Both the position numbers and the translations under genes were made by a program. From Flavimaribacter sp039888615 (GTDB lineage: Bacteria > Pseudomonadota > Alphaproteobacteria > Rhizobiales > Rhizobiaceae), in assembly GCA_039888615.1 (NCBI GenBank), contig JBDQQS010000006.1: DNA of 64,000 nucleotides, one strand, 5' to 3'. The notes below the pieces were generated by a model, which was not told the DNA's origin, searched no databases, and was given only the letters and a program-made list of their open reading frames with translations. Shown here piece after piece: positions 1-8,692 of the stretch (position 1 is its first letter; each line of letters starts with the position of its first letter).

Positions 1-66
1 TTCCACCTCGCCGCAACAGCCCAAAATCTTCGCAAGCTCGCAAAGCTGATCCCGCAGCCAGCGTGA
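1..66 (+). pseudogene. C-terminal end of a transposase (partial at window edge)
   Basis: The first reading frame is open from base 1 and stops at a TGA at 64-66. It encodes a 21-residue tail containing ATAQNLRKLAKLIP, a pattern typical of the C-terminus of DDE transposases of the IS1182/IS5-like groups, where an AAQNLRKLA helix closes the catalytic domain. Only the tail is in the window, so it cannot be said whether the upstream gene is intact. After the stop the same frame stays open to 222 (see next entry). The call rests on one motif and is moderate. Confidence 0.5.
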
Positions 67-78
67 CAACCGAACCCG

Positions 79-222
79 ATGCTGTTCGGCAAGCCACCAG
101 AAGCTAAATCAACTAAGCCTTTTCCATCAAAATCGGCCGGAAGAGGCGATACACCTCTCGAAGATGCCAAACTGAGCAATAATGCTGAAAGCCTGATCAA
201 GCAGCTTCAGACAAAGTAATCT
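79..222 (+). CDS. Possible small protein, 47 aa, unknown
   Basis: A small ATG-initiated frame in the same phase as the transposase tail, four codons beyond its stop. It ends in a Lys/Gln-rich helix (SLIKQLQTK). Its composition is protein-like (lysine, proline and acidic residues) but there is no convincing ribosome binding site. It could be a small gene of the insertion sequence, a read-through extension of the transposase, or chance. I do not recognise it. Confidence 0.2.
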
Positions 223-267
223 GGCGTTTTCCGATTTGTTGTGGCGTCACCCAGAAAGACAGACTCG

Positions 268-301
268 GTGGATTCCTGTCATGCACAAGACAGGAATCCA
301 C
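268..301. repeat. Perfect 13-bp inverted repeat (hairpin), rhizobial-type palindrome
   Basis: Arms GTGGATTCCTGTC (268-280) and GACAGGAATCCAC (289-301) are perfectly complementary around the 8-base loop ATGCACAA. The hairpin lies just past the stop of the recombinase gene (minus strand, stop at 316), where it could act as a transcription terminator, but no run of T follows on either strand. The core (ATTCCTGT/ACAGGAAT) resembles short palindromes I recall as common in intergenic regions of rhizobial genomes. That similarity is from memory. Confidence 0.55.
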
Positions 302-315
302 GAGAATGAGCGTTT

Positions 316-1956
316 TCAATCCCTTCGTTTTTTTGCGCGCCGCAACAGTTCTTCCATCAGAGCGCCTGTCTCAATTGCAGAAAGAGTCTCCTGATCACCG
401 CCTGGTGGCGAGGAAAATTTCGTACCGAACTCTGTGAGAATACGACGTCTCTTTTCCAGGTCCATGGTGGAGTAACCCTCCGTCGTTTTGACGTTCCCGT
501 GGCCGAGGTTGAGGCTCAAGGCCTTGGTCACTGCCATGCTGGACTGTTCGTCATACGCCAGTTTTCCGTGGACATGCCGGAACACATGTGGCGTATACGG
601 CGGCAATCCCACGCGCTCAAAGCACTTGGGTACGAGTCTGGTAACGATCTGGGCATCGGCAAGAAACTCTTTCAAGACCTCGCGTTCTCCGAACGCGGCA
701 CCCTCGCCAGCCACGAAATGTGTTCGCGGAAACAGGGGGTCCCGGTTACTGAAGCCCAGATCGCGAAGCTCCTGCACATAGTCACTCAGGTATCCGATCC
801 ATTTCGAGTTAAGCGGCAGGATGATACTGGTGATGGACTTCGAGAACTTGGTGTCGACTTCTGCTCCCGGCTGGTAAACCGACGATTCTTCCAGATCGAC
901 ATGCTCAAGCCTCAATGTCGCGAGGGCACCGACCCTGATGGCCGTGAGCGCCAGCAGTGCCATCATGGCCCGGTTTCGCCGTTCCGTCAGGGACGAGTGA
1001 GGCATGGCCGCAAGGGCGCGATCGATTTCCTCAAGGGCCGGTGTCTTGATGAACCGTTCCACCGGCCTGGCCATGCGACACTGCTTTTCCGTCAGATTGA
1101 AGTAGGTGGTGTCCTTCCGGCAGACCAACTTCGCATACTCGTCATGATCCGAGAGCCATTCATTCAATCGTCGAACGATCGAGAGATTGGCCTTGATTAC
1201 GGGCAAGGAAAGTCCGGATCCGAGAAGATATCGTTTGTAGGCAATGGCGATGTCTTTGGTCAAACATCCAAGATTTCGAAACTTCGTGAAGTTCTCGAAC
1301 AGCAGGATTGCAATTTCGTATTTGCGGATTGAACGTTCAGATTGTCGATGTGCCTCAACCAGATCTTCGAAGAAATCCCGTTTCAACCTTTCATTGAAGG
1401 GATTACGCGGAAGGATTGGCTTCCTGACGATGCGCTTTCCGGGCTGGTTTTCTAGCCGGTTTGCAGACTCCTGTGGCGCATCCGATTCGTCGTCATTACT
1501 GCTCGAACTACAAGATTCAATGAATCCATGTTTCTTGGACAGGAAGGCGTCCAAACGCTTCGAGAAGTTTCCAGCGTCCTCAGCCGGCAGGGTACGGTTG
1601 ACAGCCGTTCCGCAGACCGCGCAGCGCGCCTTTGCGTTGAATGTGCCTTCTTTACGGCTTTCAACCAGGAGTGATGCCAGTTCGGGCAACTGCGGTTTCT
1701 GGCATCCGCAGCAATAGAACTCGAACGGGCCGCATTTTTGTCTTCTTCCTTCCCACTTTTCGCGAAGGATTTTTTTAAGTTCGTGGCCAAGAATCATGGG
1801 TGGCTCCTTGTCGTCCATCAGTGGAAGGCCGGCCGCGATCCACTCTCGGATCGTGTCTTCGGTTCGGTCGAGAGCCTGCGCCGCTTCCGGGATCGTGTAG
1901 CTCTTCGTCACTCTGATGCGCCGGTAGTCAAACCGGCGCTTGTTTTTCCTGGTCAT
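316..1956 (-). CDS. Large tyrosine recombinase with N-terminal HTH and zinc ribbon
   Basis: Site-specific DNA integrase of 546 aa. The catalytic set of the tyrosine recombinase family is visible: Arg341 (TAIRVGALATL), H457-V-F-R460, His486 (NLGHGNV) and the nucleophile Tyr495. The N-terminus is unusual. Residues about 15-70 form a MerR/HTH-17-like helix-turn-helix (YTIPEAAQALDRTEDTIREW), followed by two paired-cysteine knuckles (CCGC and CAVC) that look like a zinc ribbon. The frame is open up to 2262, but the ATG at 1956 is preceded by GAGGG at good spacing, and the excisionase-like gene just upstream overlaps the longer version, so 1956 is preferred. It forms a unit with that gene. It probably mobilises the left part of this region; its attachment site was not found. 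Confidence 0.85.
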   Translation of the reverse strand: MTRKNKRRFDYRRIRVTKSYTIPEAAQALDRTEDTIREWIAAGLPLMDDKEPPMILGHELKKILREKWEGRRQKCGPFEFYCCGCQKPQLPELASLLVESRKEGTFNAKARCAVCGTAVNRTLPAEDAGNFSKRLDAFLSKKHGFIESCSSSSNDDESDAPQESANRLENQPGKRIVRKPILPRNPFNERLKRDFFEDLVEAHRQSERSIRKYEIAILLFENFTKFRNLGCLTKDIAIAYKRYLLGSGLSLPVIKANLSIVRRLNEWLSDHDEYAKLVCRKDTTYFNLTEKQCRMARPVERFIKTPALEEIDRALAAMPHSSLTERRNRAMMALLALTAIRVGALATLRLEHVDLEESSVYQPGAEVDTKFSKSITSIILPLNSKWIGYLSDYVQELRDLGFSNRDPLFPRTHFVAGEGAAFGEREVLKEFLADAQIVTRLVPKCFERVGLPPYTPHVFRHVHGKLAYDEQSSMAVTKALSLNLGHGNVKTTEGYSTMDLEKRRRILTEFGTKFSSPPGGDQETLSAIETGALMEELLRRAKKRRD

Positions 1957-1979
1957 CAAAGGACCCTCATTTCTGGATT

Positions 1980-2201
1980 TCATTTGTATTCGGATGTCGA
2001 TTGAAAACGATTGGCCGCTAGCCACTCGTCGAGGTCCGGATCCGTGTAGCCGACCCGGCGGCCGAGTTTCACGAAGGGCGGTCCCCGCCCGTAGACACGC
2101 ATCTTGGCCAATGTGCTCACGCTCAGACCGAGATAATCGGCGGCCTGTCTTGGGCTTCTGATCGAGAGACTGGGTACGTTGCTGGGCCGCTGAGTATTCA
2201 C
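1980..2201 (-). CDS. Excisionase-like / AlpA-type HTH protein
   Basis: A 73-aa protein built almost entirely of one winged-helix HTH motif (SPRQAADYLGLSVSTLAKM, then a basic wing with VKLGRRVGY and DLDEWL). This matches the HTH-17/AlpA/Xis-like group, which bind DNA as recombination directionality factors or as regulators of integrase genes. It lies 23 bp upstream of the recombinase in the same direction, the usual xis-int arrangement. It could also be only a transcriptional activator of the integrase. Confidence 0.75.
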   Translation of the reverse strand: MNTQRPSNVPSLSIRSPRQAADYLGLSVSTLAKMRVYGRGPPFVKLGRRVGYTDPDLDEWLAANRFQSTSEYK

Positions 2202-2333
2202 TGATACATTCCCTTTCTTTCACCGGACGATTCCGGCAACGGGGGGAATGGTGAGGAATCAACTTGCGAAAGTCGCGGTGAGTATTGGGGTAAAGTTCTG
2301 ACCTGAAAAAACAGTTGAAAAATATAATTAAAA

Positions 2334-3557
2334 TCAGAGCTTTGTTTGAAAGGCGCGTATGTTCAGCCGTATTGTTTCGAGTGAAGTCCCCTTGATTATT
2401 GCCCCCAGAAATTCGATTCGATGCAGGTCGTATTCATCTGCCAGATTGGAGAGCTCGCTGGGGCTGATGGACATAGTATAGCCTTCCGTGTTCTGGTCGC
2501 TGTCGTATTTTCCGGCCAGCCGGCAGTAGGTCAGATCTTCGGAGATCTCTGTGTCTTTGCGTAGCTTCTTCTCCCAAGTTTTGAGAGTTTCATCGCTTTT
2601 CAGATGCAGCGCATCCGCCACCTCCTCTAGCGCTTCGTATTTTTTCATCCCATTGCCGACCCGGAAAACAACCTGGCGTACTGCCTGGAGTTTCCATTCC
2701 TTGAGTGAATACGGCTGTCCCCAGCGACCTTTCCTCTCGGGTTGAAAGATCGGATCAATCTCGCCGTCTTCGAATTTTCTGAGTGCTTGCTGCAATTCAT
2801 GGCGCCAGAAATTTCTGCTGCCCTGACGCTGACCTAGCATGCTGTTTACCAGAGCACGAAAAGCAACAGTGCTGACGAGATCCGGCTTCTCGACGACGCC
2901 TTTCCGTGTCTTCTTAACATGACGTGCTGTATAGGCGTTCAGCGCCTGCTGGTATGAATCGAGCAATTCCAATCCCTTGTCCGCCTTCAATTCTGGGTCA
3001 TCGCCCGACGAGAACCGGTGTGTGTCCCCGGAATGATACAGTTCAGGTTCCCACTGAAATAGATTGCCGATGTGTTCCAGCGCATGTGAATCCGGTCCGA
3101 ATTTGATCTTCATCCTCTTTTCGAGAAATTTTGCCAGTTCAGGCATCGTGAAGACCATTGAGTGACCAGTGAGGTGAGCCTCGGCCCAGCCGGTTAACTG
3201 ATCGGCTAGGGTCCACAGTAGATCAATGGCTTCTCCCGCTTTCTCCAGCTTGCCAGCTTCGGTCTCCGAACCACCATCCGGCCTCGAAGTTTCAAGGAGC
3301 TCGATTAATCGTTCGATGATTGGTCGTACATTTTCGCTGAGTTGTTCGTGTGGCATTTTTGTGCACCTATTTTGGAAATTGCCAGACGAGAGTTCTTTGA
3401 CAACGCTGAAATATTGTTGTCGGTATCCGCAATCAAACACCAGCTTCCATGTTGAGGCATATAGGTGTTGTTCTTCGCGAGTAAGGGTCAATCGTTGGGA
3501 GACTGTGGCTGGTCCACGTGTGCCAAGATTGACCTCAAAGTGAGATAGCTTATTCAA
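2334..3557 (-). CDS. Hypothetical protein of the integrative element, 407 aa
   Basis: A long frame I cannot assign to a family. The protein is soluble, charged and largely helical, with no signal peptide, membrane segment or obvious nucleotide-binding motif. A helical C-terminal part contains YEALEEVADALHLKSDETL, which could be an HTH-like segment. The long version starts with TTG at 3557 and lacks a clear ribosome site. An internal ATG at 3356 (MPHEQL) is preceded by AGGTG with 7-base spacing, so a 340-aa protein is a real alternative. It is encoded just upstream of the xis/int pair on the same strand, so a role in the mobile element is inferred from position only. Confidence 0.6.
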   Translation of the reverse strand: MNKLSHFEVNLGTRGPATVSQRLTLTREEQHLYASTWKLVFDCGYRQQYFSVVKELSSGNFQNRCTKMPHEQLSENVRPIIERLIELLETSRPDGGSETEAGKLEKAGEAIDLLWTLADQLTGWAEAHLTGHSMVFTMPELAKFLEKRMKIKFGPDSHALEHIGNLFQWEPELYHSGDTHRFSSGDDPELKADKGLELLDSYQQALNAYTARHVKKTRKGVVEKPDLVSTVAFRALVNSMLGQRQGSRNFWRHELQQALRKFEDGEIDPIFQPERKGRWGQPYSLKEWKLQAVRQVVFRVGNGMKKYEALEEVADALHLKSDETLKTWEKKLRKDTEISEDLTYCRLAGKYDSDQNTEGYTMSISPSELSNLADEYDLHRIEFLGAIIKGTSLETIRLNIRAFQTKL

Positions 3558-4218
3558 GGTAAATCGAGAGATAGAGCATCATTGAGCGAGTATAATTCAA
3601 TCTTCTAGGAGGGTAAAAACCGGGTCTGAAGTAACTATTTTGAATCTCTGTTTGGCCCGTTTGCTGCCAGCGACGTTATGCTCCGGTTCCGTTCTCTTGT
3701 GGACAATGCGTCTCGTGTTCGTGAACACCGGCCAAGATAGCAACTGATGCACTGTTTCATACGGCGGCGTCTCTTTTGGTGCATGCTCGCGCAATTTCGC
3801 CTGTTTGCCGGTGGAGCTGTCCCATAAACAGAGGATGCCAGAGCTAAAAGTGAGCAGCAGGTAGGCCGCAATTTCTCCGAACCTCTGTTGCTTACACCGT
3901 GGAAAAAAGGCCAAACGCGACTGAAACAGATTGGAAAGGACTGCCTCAAGGCAATCCGATGTTGCCGGCCCCGAGAATTCTCTTGAAGTTTCACTGAATG
4001 CACCGTCGGCGGGAGTATAGATTTCGGTGGCACATCACCGTCGAGACGAACAAATTCTGCATTCATGGTTAGCGGCAGAACAAACTCTCGGTTTCCTGAG
4101 GGAGCTGGAGACGAGGTAAAGACCGCTGATTTCCGCTGAAAGCGGGGGATCTCGGAAACGTCCTTCTCTACAAGGTCAGTCTGTCGGCAGTGACAGATTG
4201 TTGTAATAAAACGATCAA
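3558..4218. other. 660-bp stretch without a supportable gene
   Basis: Two minus-strand frames (3597-3914 and 3635-4258) are open here, but their translations are rich in Arg, Ser, Cys and Pro, resemble no family I know, and overlap each other in different phases. The longer one also runs into the end of the amidohydrolase-like gene. It separates the integrase module from the catabolic operon and may contain decayed coding sequence. Confidence 0.5.
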
Positions 4219-5070
4219 TCAGATTTTCAAGAACCGGCGCGCGTTTTCCCCCATCCACAGTTTGCGGATGTCCTCACTCATGGTGAGTTCCGAGAACTCG
4301 TCAATTGAGCGCTCAATCGGCATCATCGGATAAGAAGTGCCGACCATGATCTGTTGTTTCAGAACACTCCTGCCGTATCGCAGAATAGACTCGTATCCGT
4401 TGTCTGGGACTTTCAGGTATTTGGGCCGAAGAGCAACGATTCCAATCATGACGTTCTTGTGTCGCCAAGCGACAGCCAGCAGTTCCTGCACCCAGGGCCA
4501 GCCGACGGGTGAGGCGCAGACCTTCAGTTCGGGGAAATCCACCATCACTTCGTCCAGGAGTGCGGGCCGACCGTATTCCATAAGCGATTTGATTGAAAAA
4601 TTGGTGCCGGTATGAATGTTGACCGGGATATCGAGCTCGATGCACTTCGCATAAAGAGGGTACATCTTCTTGTCATTGATAGGGAGCCGATGTTCGAAAC
4701 ACTGCAGGTTCAGGCCGATAAGCCCCAGTTCCTTGACTGCATGCTCCAGCTCCCTGAGGGCTGACATTCCCTTGTGTGGGTCCACTCCTGCGAATCCGAC
4801 AAACCTCGGCCCATGTTGCTGACAGAACGCAGCGACTACCTCATTACTGAGCTTGAAGCCGAATGTCGTTTCGACGTCCCGCGCCTTGATGACGACGCGG
4901 TCGATCCCCAGCCGGTCATATGCCGCGAGATAATCGGCCAGGGCATCGTCTCCCTTTTCGCTGGAAACTTGCTTCTCGCTTGCGGAATAGACGCGGCGAT
5001 AATTGTCGAGATGGCCCAAATTCGGGTTCATCTCGGGTATCGGCGGGCGGCTGGAATAGTCGATCCTCAT
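4219..5070 (-). CDS. Amidohydrolase-2 fold protein, probably lacking metal ligands
   Basis: A 283-aa TIM-barrel protein of the amidohydrolase-related family (PF04909 type), a family that includes metal-dependent decarboxylases and lactonases. The fold is suggested by VGFAGVDP, the IPVNIHTGT strand with His153, and MVGTSYPMMP near the C-terminus. Key positions are altered. The N-terminus (MRIDYSSRPP) has no HxH pair, the usual H-x-G-x-P-W site reads ASPVGWPW (186-193), and the usual GTDYP reads GTSYP (Ser246). It is the last gene of the ligase-HyuA-HyuB operon and overlaps hyuB by 4 bp (ATGA), so it is co-translated. It may be a metal-free or structural member, or act on the same substrate with a different mechanism. 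Confidence 0.75.
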   Translation of the reverse strand: MRIDYSSRPPIPEMNPNLGHLDNYRRVYSASEKQVSSEKGDDALADYLAAYDRLGIDRVVIKARDVETTFGFKLSNEVVAAFCQQHGPRFVGFAGVDPHKGMSALRELEHAVKELGLIGLNLQCFEHRLPINDKKMYPLYAKCIELDIPVNIHTGTNFSIKSLMEYGRPALLDEVMVDFPELKVCASPVGWPWVQELLAVAWRHKNVMIGIVALRPKYLKVPDNGYESILRYGRSVLKQQIMVGTSYPMMPIERSIDEFSELTMSEDIRKLWMGENARRFLKI

Positions 5071-6644
5071 TGCTCGTTCTCCAATTGTCCCCAGCCGCCA
5101 CCGCCGCAGGTTTCAATGCCGTATACGTCGCCCGGGATCGCTTCGCGGGTATTGTGTGCGCCGAGATTGACGGTCGATCCCTCGCGTTCCAGCGTGACCG
5201 AGGCGGCACGACCGGGGCCGCCACCGTTCATTCCTTGTGGGGGATATGTGCAACGATCTCCGGTAGAGGAAAAGCTGACGCCTTCTCCCGTGACCTCGAA
5301 GACCTTCCTGATTCCCATCCCGCCCCGATACAGTCCTTCACCTCCGGAATCCGTTATGAGTTCGTAGGATCGAATTCGCAGAAAGTCGGTTTCGTTCTCG
5401 GTGACTTCCACCGGCGTGTTGCCAGTGTTGGAAAGCGGCTGAGCGATCCCGTCGCATCCGTTTCCTTTGACGGAAGCACCGAGACCTCCGCCGATCACTT
5501 CCTGAAAAACGTGTCGCTTTCCGCGATGGTTCTGGGTGAATACAACGGAAGTCGTCGCATCATGACCGGCTGCAGCGACCCGGTCGGGGACCACCTCGGC
5601 CAGAGCTTTCCGACTGGCGCTGTAGATGCGGTAAGACGTCGTCATGCGGTTGCGAACGGCAATGGGGTATTCGGGATCGCAGACCGAGCCTCGCCGGGTC
5701 GTGACCTCTATCGGCCGGTAGCTTCCGTCATTGACCATCGCCTCGACGTCTACCAGGGAAACGAAGAGCGTATAGACCGCCGAGTGAGTTGAAGCAATGG
5801 GCGAGTTTATCGGTCCGGCGATCTGGTCGCTGCTGCCGCTGAGATCGATCTCTGCCGCGTCGCCGGCGATAGTGATCCTGACATGGATCCTCGGAGGCGC
5901 TGCATTCGGTAAAAGGGGATCGCAGAAGTCCTCGGCATCGTAGACGCCATCCGGGATGTTGCGAATTGCGCTTCTCATGGTCCGTTCCGCGTAATCCTGA
6001 AGGTCGGCCATCCACTGGATGACCGTATCGACGCCATAGCGTCCGGTCATGCCCTGGAGCAGGGTCCTGCCACGCCGGCATGCAAAGAACTGGGCCCGGA
6101 AATCCCCGATAACCAGAGACGGGACGCGGACATTCGCGGCGATTATCTTCTCGATCGGACCGCCGTCGAAGACCATATCCTGTTTGACGCGCAGCGGCGG
6201 CAGTATGAGCCCCTCTTGGTAAAGCTGCGAGGCATGAGCGTTCATCACAGCGCCACCGCCTATGTCGACATGATGCGATATGCTTCCCGAGAAGCCGCAA
6301 AGCCGCCCCTCGTGGAAGATCGGCATCAAAAGGATAATGTCATTGAGATGCTGTCCGTAATGGTACGGATGATTCATGACGTAGATGTCGTCTTCAGCAC
6401 TGTCGGCAAAATCAAAAGATTCCTGCCATCCCCGTACGGCCATTGCCAGAGAGTTCATGTGCATCGGGATCATGATCGATTGAGAGACTACCCGTCCCTG
6501 GGGATCGAGGATGCACGTCGACGTATCCTTGGCTTCGCGGGCGATCGACGAGTAGGCGGAGAGGAGCATCACCGTACCCATCTCGTTCGCGACGGATTCA
6601 AAAAGGTTGTTGGCAATCGCCAGGGTCGTGCTGTCAGTTGTCAT
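5067..6644 (-). CDS. hyuB: Hydantoinase B / oxoprolinase-type subunit (HyuB)
   Basis: A 525-aa protein of the HyuB family (N-methylhydantoinase B, C-terminal half of 5-oxoprolinase, and related subunits of acetone and acetophenone carboxylases). Landmarks are an early GTVMLLSAYSSIAREAKD, VMNHPYHYGQHLNDI, HHVDIGGG, and the Gly-rich end YGIETCGGGGWG typical of the family. It overlaps hyuA upstream and the amidohydrolase-like gene downstream by 4 bp each, indicating translational coupling. With HyuA it should form an ATP-dependent complex that either opens a cyclic amide or carboxylates a ketone. The adjoining CoA ligase makes the second idea attractive but unproven. Confidence 0.9.
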   Translation of the reverse strand: MTTDSTTLAIANNLFESVANEMGTVMLLSAYSSIAREAKDTSTCILDPQGRVVSQSIMIPMHMNSLAMAVRGWQESFDFADSAEDDIYVMNHPYHYGQHLNDIILLMPIFHEGRLCGFSGSISHHVDIGGGAVMNAHASQLYQEGLILPPLRVKQDMVFDGGPIEKIIAANVRVPSLVIGDFRAQFFACRRGRTLLQGMTGRYGVDTVIQWMADLQDYAERTMRSAIRNIPDGVYDAEDFCDPLLPNAAPPRIHVRITIAGDAAEIDLSGSSDQIAGPINSPIASTHSAVYTLFVSLVDVEAMVNDGSYRPIEVTTRRGSVCDPEYPIAVRNRMTTSYRIYSASRKALAEVVPDRVAAAGHDATTSVVFTQNHRGKRHVFQEVIGGGLGASVKGNGCDGIAQPLSNTGNTPVEVTENETDFLRIRSYELITDSGGEGLYRGGMGIRKVFEVTGEGVSFSSTGDRCTYPPQGMNGGGPGRAASVTLEREGSTVNLGAHNTREAIPGDVYGIETCGGGGWGQLENEQ

Positions 6645-8692
6645 TGCTCATGTCTTCCCGGTTCTGACCGCGTCAGTTCCAACACACCATTCTCGTCGGC
6701 AAAAACTTGCCAGTCGGCCGGCACGAATATCGCCGATGCCGGTTCGTGAATGAGCGCCGGTCCCGCCAAACGCACCCCCGAGGGAACGGATGCGCGCTCG
6801 TAGGTAGTGAGAACCGGGCCACCTGGAACCGGGGGTTCAGAGGACCTCGATAAAAATTCACCGTGCGTGGTGTATGTTTGCTGCCGCGACCGCTTGATAT
6901 TCAGGATCGCATCGACGCGGTAGTTTACAAGTTCGATGGCCTGGCTTCTAAACGCGTGTCCGTATCGGTCGGTATGCACTGCGTGGAAGTTTTCGGTCAG
7001 GGTTTCCAAAAGATCCGGCGAGGGCGGCAGTTCCACAGTCAGTTCGAACCCTTGGCCGACATAGCGTGCATCGCCAAACCGGGTGAAACTGACATTGGTC
7101 AGGTCGATCCCCATCTCATTGTACCGGTGGGACAACTCCTCCTCAAGCACTTCGAATTCCCGGTTCAGTGTTGCGTGATCGAGTGTCTTGAGAGCAGTAC
7201 CGGGAACGGCTTTGATCGCATCGAGCCGCATGGGTGCCACTGTAAGACCGAAGCTGGAGAAAATCCCCGGCAAACGCGGTATGATGACACGGTTCGTACC
7301 GATTTCTTGCGCAACCGGTGCTGCAAACAGGGAGCCCCCGCCTCCATAAGGCATGATTGCGTACTGCATCGGGTCGCGGCCTCTTTCAACCGTGATGCGC
7401 CTGATTTGCTGCGCAATATTGGAGACGGTGATCGTGTACACGCTCTGGGCCAGCTGGAGCGGTGTCATCTCGAGCTGGCGGCACAACGGGGCTGCCGCTT
7501 CCATCGCCAGATCGGGGTTGATGACCACCTGGCCGCCGCCGAAGCGTTCCGGATCGATGAGACCGTACAGCAAGAGTGCGTCGGTCACAGTAAAATGGTC
7601 TCCGCCGCGTCCGTAACAGGCCGGACCCGGATCGGAACCGGCGCTCTGCGGCCCGACACGTAGCATCCGGCCAGCGTCGACGTGAACAATCGATCCGCCG
7701 CCTGCGCCGATAGTGGATATGTCGAGCATCCGGATATTGATCGGATTTCCATCGATACGGTATTCGGAGAGCCCCTTCGAGACCATCTCGGGGGATGCTT
7801 CGGTAATGATCGATGCATCGCAGGACGTGCCGCCGACGTCCATGGTGATGACGCTCGAGCTGTCGCGTCCGTCTACGACTGAAATCGCCCCCGTAACGCC
7901 TGCAGCCGGGCCTGAAAGGATCATCCTTACAGGCTGCAACGCTGCTGCCTCGGCAGGAAGGATGCCGCCATTTGATTGCATGATCATGAGCCGGTGCCGA
8001 AATCCGAGGATGCGCAGCTGCTCGACGAGATTGATGATATATCTCCGTACCAGCGGACGGACATAGGCATTAACGACTGTTGTCGCAGTGCGCTCGAACT
8101 CGCGAAATTCAGGTGCAGTATCTGAGGAAATGGAAATATCGAGGTCCGGATAGGTCTCGGCGATGATATCGCGCGCGCGGCGCTCGTGTTCTGGACTGCG
8201 ATAGGAATGAAGGAAAGCAATTGCCAGGGAGGTGATCGCTGCACCGTCCACCAGATCGGCAGTCTTGGCCAGTAGATCGTTTTCGCACAGGGCGATCAAT
8301 TCCCTGCCGGTCGCGTCGACCCGCTCCTGAACGCCGCGAATGCTATCGCGCGGTACCAGGGACTCCGGTCGCCGGTAGAACGGGTCGTAGATATTGGTTT
8401 TGTCCTGCCTCGCGATAAGCAGGACATCCTCGAAGCCGGCGGTGGTGATGAGACCGGTCCGGGCGCCCTTGCGCTCGATAAGGGCATTGGTGGCAACGGT
8501 CGATCCGTGGAGTATCTCGGTGACGTCCTCCATCCGGCGATCGGCTTTTTCGAGCAATTGTCTGACGCCGTCGATCGCTCCGACGGAGGGGTCATCGCGC
8601 GTCGAGGGCACCTTGATTTCGACGGCATCGCGGCCCGCTTCCGCAAGAATCAAATCAGTAAAGGTGCCGCCGATTTCGATTCCAATCTTCAT
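6641..8692 (-). CDS. hyuA: Hydantoinase A / oxoprolinase-type subunit (HyuA)
   Basis: A 683-aa ATP-binding subunit of the actin/hexokinase-like HyuA family. The N-terminal phosphate loop reads IGGTFTDL. MQSNGG, LSGPAAGVTGA, TMDVGGTSCD and IGAGGGSI mark the second half of the ATPase fold, all in the expected order, and length fits the family. Its ATG shares one base with the stop of the acyl-CoA ligase gene (TGATG), and its stop overlaps hyuB by 4 bp. The product would phosphorylate the amide or the enol of a ketone to drive the reaction completed by HyuB. A second hyuAB pair lies at 44-48 kb; the two differ clearly in sequence, so they are not a recent duplication. Confidence 0.9.
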   Translation of the reverse strand: MKIGIEIGGTFTDLILAEAGRDAVEIKVPSTRDDPSVGAIDGVRQLLEKADRRMEDVTEILHGSTVATNALIERKGARTGLITTAGFEDVLLIARQDKTNIYDPFYRRPESLVPRDSIRGVQERVDATGRELIALCENDLLAKTADLVDGAAITSLAIAFLHSYRSPEHERRARDIIAETYPDLDISISSDTAPEFREFERTATTVVNAYVRPLVRRYIINLVEQLRILGFRHRLMIMQSNGGILPAEAAALQPVRMILSGPAAGVTGAISVVDGRDSSSVITMDVGGTSCDASIITEASPEMVSKGLSEYRIDGNPINIRMLDISTIGAGGGSIVHVDAGRMLRVGPQSAGSDPGPACYGRGGDHFTVTDALLLYGLIDPERFGGGQVVINPDLAMEAAAPLCRQLEMTPLQLAQSVYTITVSNIAQQIRRITVERGRDPMQYAIMPYGGGGSLFAAPVAQEIGTNRVIIPRLPGIFSSFGLTVAPMRLDAIKAVPGTALKTLDHATLNREFEVLEEELSHRYNEMGIDLTNVSFTRFGDARYVGQGFELTVELPPSPDLLETLTENFHAVHTDRYGHAFRSQAIELVNYRVDAILNIKRSRQQTYTTHGEFLSRSSEPPVPGGPVLTTYERASVPSGVRLAGPALIHEPASAIFVPADWQVFADENGVLELTRSEPGRHEQ

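Noticed and set aside
499..1332. 277-aa plus-strand frame opposite the recombinase
   Set aside because: Antisense shadow of the recombinase gene, whose catalytic motifs are clear.
3635..4258. 207-aa minus-strand frame
   Set aside because: Composition is Arg/Ser/Cys/Pro-rich and family-less, it overlaps another frame in a different phase and runs into the amidohydrolase-like gene. Probably not coding.
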